Origin: Hymenopellis radicata
Taxonomy: Eukaryota > Basidiomycota > Agaricomycetes > Agaricales > Physalacriaceae
Direction of reading: 5' to 3'
Assembly: GCA_015501595.1 (NCBI GenBank)
Contig: JADNRX010000010.1
Location: 124,001-188,000 of the forward strand
DNA: 64,000 nt
The notes beneath the pieces were generated by a model, which was not told the DNA's origin, did no database searches, and was given only the letters and a program-made list of their open reading frames with translations. Below are positions 23,017-33,220 of this stretch, one piece after another; position 1 is the first letter of the stretch, and every line of letters starts with the position of its first letter. The translations under genes were made by a program, and so were the position numbers.

Positions 23017-25226
23017 CTAAGAAACATTAGCCGTCGCTCCTCTTCCATTTCCAACCTTCTTCAACAACATCTGCTGGTACATTTCCCAGTTGTTGATCAC
23101 CTAAAGATGCTTTCTGAGCAAGTAGCATAGGACGCGGGAGCGAGATACGCACCTGTTTCTGCCTCGTAATCATTCCCTCCAAAAACACATTCAGCGAATC
23201 CCTCATATCCTCAATCCGCTCCTGCTCGAATCGCGCAACCTCCGTTTTGGTCAACTTTGACACGTTTTCGAATTCGCGCTTAGCTTCCATCGCGCGGCGT
23301 TCAGCCTTGAGAGTACTGTTATCAGGCATTGAGCATTCAAGACGTTACGCATTGAACGCACCTCTGCGATCTGGTTCAACGCATAGCCAAGGCGATCGCT
23401 CGGTATCCGCCCTTGGGCACGGTTCCGCTCATGATTCTGCCTGACGCGCACGAGCTCGCTTTCCATATTTCGCCACGAATGGTACGTTCGAATCCGAGAC
23501 GTGAATGCCATCTTTCAAATCGAGACATCAGCCATCACTGCATTACAATATTGAACTTCATACCCGAACAGAGTTGATCAGTCTTGCATATTCGTCCACT
23601 TGATATGGGTCAGTTTTAACCGCATATAGAGGCAATTGACAAACCTGTCGACATTATTGTTGTCAAATCAGCCTCGGATTGAGCATTTTGCGTGTCTTGA
23701 GCCTTGCGCTCCACATCTCCCAATCCAGCCAGAGACTGAGCGAGCTGGGGACCAATATCGCAAGTCGATAGATCGGAGACCGTCTGAGCGAATTCGCCTG
23801 TCGCAACAGATATTTCTAATCGCTGTTTCGCGACCAGCTCAATGGCCTTGGCAAGCCCACGCAACTGAGACTCCAAACTATCCAAGTATGCTTTCTGTCT
23901 GTCAAACCACTGGACACATATGATGTGAAAGCTGAAAAGTGTATGTCATAGAGAAACGAACCTCATCCGTCTCATTGAAACGCGGCCCAGTAAGCGTTTG
24001 CCCAATAGATGCCATCAACCCTCCCCGCTCGTTGGCAATCTCAGCTTTTCGATGTTTAATGTCAAGCGAAAAGGTGTCGCTCTCCAGGAACAGCTTCAAA
24101 TCTTCGTCCTTACCAAGAACGGGATGATTAGCTATTTTCTGGATGCATTTCTCCAGCCCAAGCCGTCTCTGGCGTACAAACTGATCATCAAACGACCAAA
24201 GGTGTTTTTCTCGGGAACGGGTGGCACCACAACACCTGGGTTGTTGATGTTGAGCATCTCGTAGAGCCAGAGGAAGTCGGAGTAGCGGCGAAGGACGGAG
24301 AAGGCGGACTTTGCGAAGAGGGGGGATGAGGTGCGCGTGTGGACAGTGTACATTGTAAACGAGCGAATGGGGTCGCCGACTTTCTGCGGATCGTCGACGG
24401 TGATAACGAACACGGGTTGTTCATTCTGTTTCTGCGTCTACACGGAATGTAAAGTGTCGGTCGCGTAAATGTCAAAGATGCATACTCCGCTTTGCGCTCT
24501 GAAGAACGTAGAGTGCCTATGGGCTTATCATCATCACTGTCATCGTCCGTCTCCGTAGGGAACCGCGAGGCGACACGGTCGTTGCTCCAATTCTCCGACT
24601 CGCCTCGCCATCCGTTCATTGTCTCGCCGCCTAATGAAAGCCCCGCGCCAAACCCGCTATCATTCCTGGCCGTCTGCTGAAGCGGACCCATGCCGGCTCC
24701 TCGGGCGGCGGAGGCTCGTGGTGGACCCGCGCTGGAATTGTCTCTTCCGGCTCAGTAGGTCGAATAGTGGCCGTCTCCGAGAACGACAATACCCGCGGTT
24801 CTGGTTCCACTTTTGGAGCGGGTTCTGGCACTGGTTCGGGCTCTGGTATGCTTTCACGGAAACCTGGAGATGGAGAAGGAGGGGTGACCTCCGATGTTGT
24901 TGATGAGCGCTGGACAGGCAGTGGTGGTCGGTGCTCCTCCTCCTCCGAGTCTGGCTCGTTTGCGGCTGCAGAGTCTAACGGATCTGCTGGCGTATCCGGT
25001 ACTGGCGTCTGTTCATCATCGTCCTTGTCGTGTGTTGGAGAATGCGAACTGGATTCCGAGGCATCGTCGGTGCTGGCAAAGGGCTGGTGGTATATGTCGT
25101 CCGTATGCTGCGCGAATGGACTTGCCCAAGGGTCTGGAGAGCCTGACCGCTTGGCGAATGGGTCAGAAAATGGGTTATCTTCAAGAGCACTGCGGGATGG
25201 GAGAGCAAATCGTCGAAGCCGTCCAT
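23017..25226 (-). CDS. VPS5: Retromer sorting nexin Vps5 (PX-BAR)
   Basis: Membrane-bending subunit of the retromer coat, which returns cargo from endosomes to the Golgi. An acidic Pro/Ser-rich head (ALEDNPFSDPFAKRSGSPDP) precedes a PX domain (PVFVITVDDPQKVGDPIRSF, then VLRRYSDFLWLYEMLNINNP and VPPVPEKNTFGR) and a BAR domain (FFDRQKAYLDSLESQLRGLA; RLGYALNQIAE; LKAERRAMEAKREFENVSKL; MRDSLNVFLEGMITRQKQ; INNWEMYQQMLL). The stop is at 23017-23019. The natural start, MDGFDDLL at 25226, is one base out of frame with the following PSRSALEDNPF. A second frame change near 24690-24740 can be met by a 53-nt intron with a weak gtccac donor. So the start is either damaged, mis-sequenced, or begins instead at the in-frame ATG at 25278 (MPVSVFGAYHL). 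Confidence 0.85.
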
Positions 25227-25451
25227 CACGGTCACGGCAGGAGGTAAGGTGGTACGCGCCGAAAACAGAAACGGGCAATTCAATTTACTGTATTATATTA
25301 CAGCGTGTGTTGGTAGTACAATGCGAGAATCCAGATGCGACAAAGCAAAGATATATAGATGGAAAAAATAAAAAAGAGAGATTTGAAAGGAGCGTGATAG
25401 GTTTAAGTAAATGGAGGCAATCATCGGGGTCATGAGCGTGATACTTATTCT

Positions 25452-26281
25452 TCAGGACATCAGTCGTTCACCCCACACGAGCTTGTGCCGGTAAGCCCTG
25501 TATCCGCCAAGCAGTGCAATCCACATTATCCACGAGCAAACCAGAAACGTTACTGCGAACAGAAAGCGCATGAATACTTTCCATCGCATCGAAACCGGAC
25601 TGGACGAGGTGAATATGATGGCTCTCCATCGCTCGTAAAACTCCGTGTTTAGCCACGTCAAGTCCGCGACAAGAGATTGTGCCTCAAGTCGAGAGTCAGT
25701 CAAGTACTAGTCCAGGTCCAAGTAGCATTGCATTACCTTGTTGCGTCCCGAATCGTACACTGCACGGATATCAGCAACCTGGTTCTGGATCGTAGGAAGC
25801 GTCTCCGATAGCTCGCTGAGCGCCTCCATAGAGTCATCTAGCTCAGCAGTAATCTCCGGAATTTGGCTGGTCAGCGCTTTATCAGCGCGCCGCGAGTTGC
25901 GCTAATAATTGGTCAGTGCAACGAACGCGAACAACGGACAGGATCCAGCGTACGCGCAGCACAGAAAATGCCTCCTGGAGCAGGCTATCAATGGCACGGA
26001 AATTGGAGAGATTCTCAGCGAGCTTGGTCTGGTAAACTGTTGGCGGCAGCGGCGACGACAGTGTAGACAGTAGCATACCTCGAGATCCCTCATTTGAAAC
26101 TCGTACTGCGCCGCCTGCCTGGAAACCCTCTTCAAGACGGCCTCCAGCTTGCTGCAAAGGACGATCAGTGCGCAGGGTGAATGCACGGACGGCCGACGTA
26201 CTTTGTCGTTATGAAAGCATTCGCGTCCGCCACGGGCTGCTGCTCGGGCAGCTCCCATATGTTGGCGAGCTTGGCTGGCAT
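25452..26281 (-). CDS. Uncharacterised coiled-coil membrane protein
   Basis: I do not recognise the family. Five or so exons give about 230 residues: a start at 26281 (MPAKLANIWELPEQQPVADA), then helix-forming stretches KLEAVLKRVSRQAAQYEFQM, YQTKLAENLSNFRAIDSLLQ, IPEITAELDDSMEALSELSE and TIQNQVADIRAVYDSGRNKA, then WLNTEFYERWRAIIF and one long hydrophobic segment near the C terminus (FMRFLFAVTFLVCSWIMWIA) followed by a short basic tail, YRAYRHKLVWGERLMS. The layout, a heptad-like coiled coil followed by one membrane span near the end, resembles SNARE-like or organelle tether proteins, but no SNARE zero-layer Gln/Arg is obvious. The consistent codon phase over the exon joins supports a real gene. 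Confidence 0.6.
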
Positions 26282-27589
26282 TGTCGACAGTGGCGGCGGT
26301 CAAAAAAGTTGGTTTAGGAGAGAGAGAGGGATGCTTTACATAAATTCTGATTCTATAGCGGAGCTCATTAAATGAAATCCCCTCTCTTGGCGATGTCGGG
26401 CCTATAGGCCGATCTGCGCCGATCATCCTCTTTCTTCCTTTCACTGTCAAGTCTAGTAGTCGCCCGCTAGCTCCTGCCCTGCCTGGCGGATTCACAATGC
26501 GCTTTTTATGCTGCTGCTTTCCGCGGCTTTTCAGTCATAACCTTTGTCTCGGCTTGCCTCGTGTTAGCCAGGAAGGTCATGCCTTTCTCAAGAAACAAAT
26601 CCATCAAATTACCTCTGGCGCATGTCAAAGCTCGGTATCACTAGGCCTCATCCTTCTCAATGCTCGTGTCTCTTTGTCTAGCCTCCGCGTTTCCGTCACT
26701 TTTGACGACATTATCCCCCTACGGCGCCATCAGTTCCGCTAAAGTAAATGACTGGGACACTTGGATCCTCCGTTGTTGCTCCGTAGTCCGGAAACACGCT
26801 TCAACGCCAGTCAATCACTCGCCAATCCACGCGCTGGATCGTCTCAAATCGTCGCTATCGTCAACTTCCTTCACACTCGTCGCAACCAACACAGGTGCGA
26901 CTTCTTACAGATCACCCACGTGCTTGATATTCTTTCACACAGAACTCATTCGGTGCCTTCCAAAGCCCTTACAGCCTAAAGAAAGAGCTGCCGTTTATAA
27001 ATAATCCTGAAGATGTGCGTGCGAAGCACATGTAGCAAGGGTCAATATTCTCCTGCACTTTATCGCATTTACAGCGTATGTATTTGGGCACGCTAGTGCT
27101 GAGAATCTGGAAGAAACCATCAGCTACATAGTATAATATGGAACACTCAACGTTAACAGTTTTACCGCCGGGATCCTCAGGGAGAGTGGAGATACGCATG
27201 TAGGACGTCCAGCCCCGATTCTCAGGCGATGGCTGGTCTCTGCCTAGGTGTGGTCTTCGCTTCTCATATCGAAGATCATCTCGAAGCATCCCGACGACCC
27301 CGACGACGCCACACGACGTCAAGACATTTCGGAATCGAAGTGTCTTCCCCAAGCTATCATGATATCGCTGTCATTTGCTGTCCTGCTCGGGGTCGCTCTC
27401 GTGATCTACATCTTCAAGCGCGGGTCACGAGCGGGGCAGCTCACTTGATTAGCGTCAACCACTCGCACTTGCCAGACGTCTGGTAGACTGCTTGCATGCA
27501 TCATGCGAGACCTCTGCTACGCTTTCTGCTCAATTACCGGGCCTATAATAACTTTACTGAAAGACGTTCATTTCATACTGACTGCCTTC
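26282..27589. other. Intergenic region, no supported gene
   Basis: About 1.3 kb. Frames on both strands (26497-26742 +, 26660-27004 +, 26969-27352 -) overlap one another and lack recognisable domains. The minus frame has a Cys-rich end (CKCDKVQENIDPCYMCF) but no signal peptide or homologue I know. A TATA-like tataata lies near 27544, about 45 bp before the next gene. Confidence 0.35.
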
Positions 27590-28089
27590 ATGCTCACCGC
27601 GCCCATCTGGCCAATATTCACGCTTCTCACAATCTCCAGTGCGCTTGCTGCATCCGCACCAGTACCCTCTTCCGTCTGCACCCCCACGTACACATGCCCC
27701 TCCGAAGACTGGGGAGGCTTCGGCATTGGCCTGCAATATGTCAATTCGAATAACCTCCTCGTTTGCGTGTATCCTGCGACCCAGGATCCGGACTTGCTGG
27801 GGAAGTATTATTGCGAATACAGTGTTGTGAGTCCACTTCAAGGGTCGCTGGCGTGGTTCTTACAGATGCGTAGGTTAACGGCTTGTTGATGGACGATCAT
27901 GACAAGGACCTTTGTCCTGCACAAGCTACCAAGCAAACGTGTACTCAATCTCGGTCCACAGTTGGCAAGGTCCAGGCGTATAAAAATATGAGAGCTGAAA
28001 GAAGGACGGCAACGAGGGCAATTCCTGCGTACATGCTGGCGAGAGCTGGACTGGCTGCAGTCAAGCAGAAGAACGGGCCAGACTATTGA
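27590..28089 (+). CDS. Small secreted cysteine-containing protein
   Basis: Two-exon gene of about 150 residues. The start at 27590 gives a clear signal peptide (MLTAPIWPIFTLLTISSALA), then a mature part with paired cysteines (SVCTPTYTCPSEDWGGFGIG, NNLLVCVYPA, GKYYCEYSVV). An intron (gtgagt near 27827, acceptor gcgtag near 27872) joins YCEYSVV to NGLLMDDHDKDLCP. The pattern of an exon ending in a C-x-Y segment followed by G-L/A-L-x-x-D-x-D-x-x-x-CP is common in small secreted proteins of mushrooms, whose function is unknown. The basic C-terminal part (NMRAERRTATRAIP) is atypical and may include unspliced sequence or a wrong 3' end. Confidence 0.5.
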
Positions 28090-28297
28090 CAGCGTCGGCC
28101 GTACTGTACATACCTTACGGACCACAGACATGCGGGCCTTGACTAAATTTGAAGCCCTTCGTGATTCTCCTATATGCGTCTAGCTGACAACGCACGAACA
28201 AGACGCAGGAAGGTCAGTCGTGAGTTCAAGTGAGGAGGATCCTCGTCGGTATGCCTTTGATGGTGTCGCCGGTATATGCAAGTCAAAAGATGAAAGA

Positions 28298-29359
28298 CTA
28301 TAGATATATTCGCTGGGACAGAAACTCGTGGCGCTTGCGCGCCGCCGAAGTACATGTCAGTAGCGCGTCCACATCTGCGCCGATTTGCGACACTGAGGAT
28401 ATCTTGCCGTTGTCATCGATAACCACCGAGATTGACGTGTCAAGCAACGGCTCTTCGAACGATGTCGGGTCCGGGAATACGTGACTAAGGAGCACCTTAG
28501 GATGGCATCGAAAAAAAAAAGCGGCGGAGAGAACGTACGAATCGAAGATGCCAAAAGACATGGAGATGGGCAGACTATTTATCTGGAGCGGTGAAAGAGT
28601 TTTCCTTGAGCACGTTGTACGCATGGTGTCTTCGTTGTATGTCGCTTTTGGGAGCATCGCTAAGTCGCATGAGTATGCTTTCACTGCAAGGTAGTCAGAC
28701 GTGCTCACTGTTTTTGAGTGCCGCGACCATTGCGATCAAGGCAGCATCAAAAGCGTTCCCGTCGTAATTTATACATGTCGCGTCGACATAGAGAACCCAA
28801 ACAGATTTTCCGGGATGTATACACAGCGATTCGAGCGGTATTGTTCTAGCGCAACGTTAGACTAGCCGGCCGACAAGGAGACGAAAACTAACGTGACTAA
28901 AACTTCGTTCAGACGATCCGACAGGACTTGTGCTTCCTCCGTTGGCGGTCCGGGTTTGAATTTTGGAGAGCAGATGGCAGGGAGATCCAGATTGGGGACT
29001 GTTTACTGGTTTACTTGGGAATGAGTGCTTTAGTTTGGAACTCACCTAAAAAACCACGCGTTGGTGCATCTAGCTCTGGCTCGGCGAGTTCTGCTTTGAC
29101 GCCGCAGACAACCGTGGTATTTCCAACGCGGACGAGGGCAGATCCATTGGCCGAGGATATGGATCCTTGTGGCCACTGTCAATCACGGTGTGGACTGGCG
29201 ATATGGGTGCATACCAACATTCACCGAAATCTCTCGCCATGCATCGATTTGACGGCCGTCGGGTCGCACATTTTCGGCAACGAAGCGTTCAAGGTAAACA
29301 CGGGGGTGAAGGCGCTGAAAGACAGCCGCTTTGAGGTCTGCATCCTCAGACGTTGTCAT
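28298..29359 (-). CDS. RRP43: Exosome core subunit Rrp43 (RNase PH fold)
   Basis: Non-catalytic RNase PH-like subunit of the ring of the RNA exosome, which trims and degrades RNA in the nucleus and cytoplasm. The start at 29359 gives [20 protein letters not shown], then [20 protein letters not shown], the family's N-terminal signature, [92 protein letters not shown] and a C-terminal helix [16 protein letters not shown]. The stop is at 28298-28300. About five introns. The order and the WVLYVDxxCxxxDGNxxDA block identify the Rrp43/Rrp42/Rrp45 group, with Rrp43 the best fit. Its start lies only 60 bp from the stop of the upstream gene COQ3 on the same strand, so its promoter must overlap the end of COQ3. 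Confidence 0.82.
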
Positions 29360-29419
29360 TTTGTGGTGGAGGTAAAAGAGAAAGAGATGATTCGGGCATC
29401 CGGGCCGGTGCATATATAT

Positions 29420-30291
29420 TTATTGAGGCTTTCGCACCCAGAACAAGTAATTACAAGCTGTCGACCCAAACGCCTCTCTTGGCGCCAACATCCACTTGGA
29501 AAGCAGTGGATTGTATATGATGCCCCGCACTTCCGCCTCCGTGCGCGTTGGCTGCGCGGTCGTTATCCACTTTCGCTCTTTGAAAAATTCTACCAGCTCG
29601 TCGGGGTTGATGAATTTGTCGTATGTATGTGTGCCGGACGCGACTTGGCGCAAAACGTTCTCGGCCATGAAGATGGTCAGGAAATACGACAATGGAGTGC
29701 GTGAGATGGTCGAGAGGAACAAGTGCCCGGACGGCTGAAGGCCCGTTAGCTAGAGCATTGTTTTGTCAGGAATCTCACCTTGAGCAAGTCTGAACATGTT
29801 TGAAGAAACAAGGCGGGGTTGTCGACGTGTTCGAGGACTTCCATCGAGCAGACAACGTCATATCGTTTCTTATTTTCCAAAAGAGCCTCGGCAGATGTAT
29901 GACTATAAGTTAGATTGTCCCGCAGCTTGTAGTCCGTTGACGCATGGTGCCGCGCGATGGAAATATTCGACTCTGACGCGTCAACGCCGAGCGTACGGGC
30001 ACCCAGTCGCGCTAGACTCTGTTCAGGTAAGAATATGCACTCAGTGTATGCGTTGACCGTCACCTCTGAGAGCAGTCCGCCGCCACAGCCGACGTCGAGC
30101 ACATCCAGACCCTTCAGTGGAGTTTCGGCCTCGTCACAGAGTTTCTGGCGTATAAACTGCATCCGGACGGGGTTCATTTGGTGCAGAAAGGCAAATTCGC
30201 CTGTTTCGTCCCACCATTGCGAAGAAAGACGCGAGAAATGGGCAATCTCGGCTGCATTTACCGTCGACCGCAGGATTTTGGATGGGAGCAT
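29420..30291 (-). CDS. COQ3: Ubiquinone biosynthesis O-methyltransferase Coq3
   Basis: Mitochondrial SAM-dependent O-methyltransferase that acts twice in coenzyme Q synthesis. Three exons: 30064-30291, 29779-30018 and 29420-29734, with introns of 45 and 44 nt. Exon 1 starts MLPSKILRSTVNAAEIAHFS, with the family block SQWWDETGEFAFLHQMNPVR. SAM motif I is LDVLDVGCGGGLLSE, followed by LGVDASESNI (motif post-I), YDVVCSMEVLEHVDNP (motif II) and GHLFLSTISRTPLSYFLTIF (motif III). Later come HTYDKFINPDELVEFF and NPLLSKWMLAP. The N terminus is short (about 15 residues) for a mitochondrial presequence and ends close to the methyltransferase core. The gene diverges from the NTPase at 30813, sharing about 520 bp of upstream DNA. 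Confidence 0.92.
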
Positions 30292-30812
30292 GATTTGTGA
30301 CTGGGAGGTGTTACGTGACGCTTTGAGCCTCTCTCTGCAAGTCTCTGCAGCTCTCTGCCTCCCTTCTAACAGCTTCTAACCTGGATCCTGGGAACTACCT
30401 CGTGGTGTTTGTGGCAAAAGTGCTGTATATGTTGAAGATTGCATGGGACTCATACATTGCGGGGGTTCCCGTCGTCTACGCGCCGATGGTCTCCAGTGTA
30501 CAGAAGCTCTGTGTTGTTGATAGCCTCAATGTATCGACCGATCTGTGGAAGGACCTCTTTCGCAGTCTACCGCGATTATCCCATCCCATGCTGCAGCCTC
30601 CGCAGCAGTGGGCGTCGTCTCGTGGAATCAATCTACCCTTTGTACCCTCGACTAGCTTCAACTAAGGCTTGCGCCTCTCTTTCTCTGGTTTCACGTCACA
30701 CACCCTTGGCTTTTATAGAGGAAACCTATCGATGTCGGCTGGATCGAACGAGTGATCCCGATGATCAAAGACATACTCACCATCATAGTCCGCTCGACGC
30801 TCAGACATTGAA
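30292..30812. other. Divergent promoter region between COQ3 and the NTPase gene
   Basis: No gene supported. Near 30330-30375 the ctctctgcaagtctctgcagctctctgcct run is a short pyrimidine-rich repeat of a ctctctgc unit. Confidence 0.4.
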
Positions 30813-32858
30813 ATGGACGAAGACGAAGCGGCTCCCCAACCGTCCAACCTGCCGGCAAGAGCCACTTGGAGCGTCACCGAGTGGCAATGGTCTAAAAGTA
30901 GCGAGGAGAAATGGGGCCCCGCGCGTGCACTTTGGCAAGCTTTCATGAATCATTGGATGGACCCATGTCGCGCACTTGAACTCAACCGGACCGAATTCCC
31001 TCACACTCTGACAATATTTCCGTCGCCCCCATTTGCATCCAGCGATATGTACCGCCTTGGAGCGACACCGTTGAAACACACCTCCCAAGGTACAATTCTA
31101 GTCTTTGAACGATACGGCTTCCTGTACCACGGCATCGATCAATGGCAACGGCAGCGCCCCCATGGTGGAGTTATCGTAGCTGGTCAGCCCGGCGTTGGTA
31201 CGTTGGGGCACGAAATCTGGCCATTCTTCGACATTACTAACCGCAGTCTCAGGAAAGAGTCTGTTTTTATGGTACCTCCTGGTCAGGCTCATTCATGACA
31301 AGCAGCCAGTCCTTCTTCACCTGCCACAGAGGACGAGGTCGACGCCGAGCATCCTCTTCTATCGAGGTCATGCCTGGTGCCCAAACGACAAGGACAGCTT
31401 TGACTTTCAATTCCTGCCACACGAGTTGGTGGACACCGTGACGCGCACAATCATGCTCGTGGACTCTCCAGTAGAAGCCAAAGCGCCTTACGGACTGAAT
31501 GACGCTTCTGGATGGCCGATTTACGCTGTATCGCCAAAAAAAAAGAACGGTACCATGAGTTCCGCAAGGTCCGAAATCCTACGCTCTGGGGTCTGGATTT
31601 ATGGAGTTCTGCACACCTTCGCAAAGGGTGAGTTGTTTTCAGTTTGTTCATGATGATACCTGATTCCTCTCCATTCTAGCCTCGAGCTTCAGGAAGAGTG
31701 GCCACTTTTGCTGGATTTACTCACGACATATTTGGCCTCCCCTGGGTCAATGCCGGCATTCCAGATTCTTGAAAAGGCCATCAAAACCGTAGGGGACACG
31801 AAGTATGCTAGCCGGTCCAAGGGAACAGCTAGCGATTGGGTTGATATCCTACTCGATGATGCAATCTATCGGCGTGGGCTCGTACCCCGATCGGTCTTCC
31901 AGCAGGTTCTGGCTCCTGTCAACTTCCCAGACAACCAGAATCGTTTCCTCCACTCTGACATTCTCAAACGCATTGAGAACCTTGCGTTCCCAGTATACGG
32001 ATCATCTACATCTGATGCCATATCTCACGAGATCATCGCACTCCTCGTGCAGCCTCACTCCCTAACGCGTCTTGATAGCACGGAATTCTGTTTTATCATC
32101 AGAAGCGCTTCTCTGCGGGAGCAGCTGCAACACTCTCTTTCCAAGACTGCGCCCACGCAAATTGAAGAAACCTTCCATAGCTTGAGGGCTGTGTCAAGTG
32201 GTGCGGTATTGGCAGGGCACATCTTTGCTGACTATGCCCTTAATCGCATGAAGCAGGACAATCCCCCTCTTCCCCTCAAACCAATGACACTTAACCCGTT
32301 CACTGACTCAGCTGAACCTCTGTTTATTTCTGAGCTGGAAGAGATGAGGGAGATGGAGGATGAGGATCTAGCTTCTCGCGCTGTGCGTCCGGCAGTGCAA
32401 TTTATGCCAACACGGGGCAGGGCAGTACAAGCCTGGTACGAGCGAACCTACAAGCTCGGACAACCAAATTCACTCTTGGCACGGGGTCATGTTATCTTTG
32501 TTCCCGTTGCAACTAATCACCCTCTCAGTTCGACGCATTTTTCCTCGACGTGCCCGATGGCGCTAACCAGCTTTTCCGAGTCCTTTGGGTAATTCGATTT
32601 ACTACGCGACGGAACCACAAGGGTTCCTCCAAAGGATTCCTCGATGTTCGAAGGCTGATGAAGCAAGCGGGGCATAAGCAGCATATAGATGGATCTGGCT
32701 CAACTATCCATGTTGAGGTTCGATGGGTCCTCATGACACCAACAACAGCTACCGCTAAGTCTGACCGGCAATGGCAGATGCCACCGGGCTGGGACTCGGA
32801 GATATCTCATGAGGATCATCGTGGATTCGTTTGGCTGCAAGAGATGGACTTCAGCTGA
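30813..32858 (+). CDS. P-loop NTPase of Crinkler/RHS type
   Basis: Large protein of about 640 residues with the layout of the NTPase-plus-nuclease-like proteins (Crinkler-RHS type) that are multicopy in mushroom genomes. Exon 1 starts MDEDEAAPQPSNLPARATWS and ends within the Walker A motif; the intron from 31196 (gtacgt) to ctcag restores GVIVAGQPGVGKSLFLWYLL. A Walker B-like segment is RTIMLVDSPVEA. Further exons read LELQEEWPLLLDLLTTYLAS, DAISHEIIALLVQPHS and SSGAVLAGHIFADYAL, and after the last intron FDAFFLDVPDGANQLFRVLW, then FTTRRNHKGSSKGFLDVRRL, which has the Asp...Lys spacing of a restriction-like nuclease fold. The stop is at 32856-32858. The domain call rests on motif order, not on a search. 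No signal peptide. Role unknown; related proteins elsewhere are proposed as effectors or genome-conflict factors. Confidence 0.65.
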
Positions 32859-33220
32859 ATGGAAGAGGTTTGACTGCACAATTTTGTTTATGTTTTCGCA
32901 CCTTCGTATATGCACATTTTTGTAAAGCATCCCTGTGAATCGATTTCAAGTTAAGCAAAGATATTTGAGTTATTGATTCCTACTCTCTTGTTCTTACAGC
33001 CAACTCTGAAAACCTCGACGCCGACCCGGCGGGTCTACAGCAACTTCACGAGCCACCACTGTGCCGAACAAATTGTAACCGCGTGGTTGTTACTCTGTGG
33101 CGCTAGCGCCGTCGCCATCGGTCTGGTGCGAGATGTGCTGTACGTCCAAGCTTTCCCTCTGTCGATTCCCATAATGCAACGTGTATTCTATGTTCTATGT
33201 TCTATAAGTTATTTTGAAAA
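32859..33220. other. Convergent 3' spacer
   Basis: About 360 bp between two convergent genes; T-rich and A-rich tracts are consistent with 3' UTRs. No gene or repeat seen. Confidence 0.35.
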
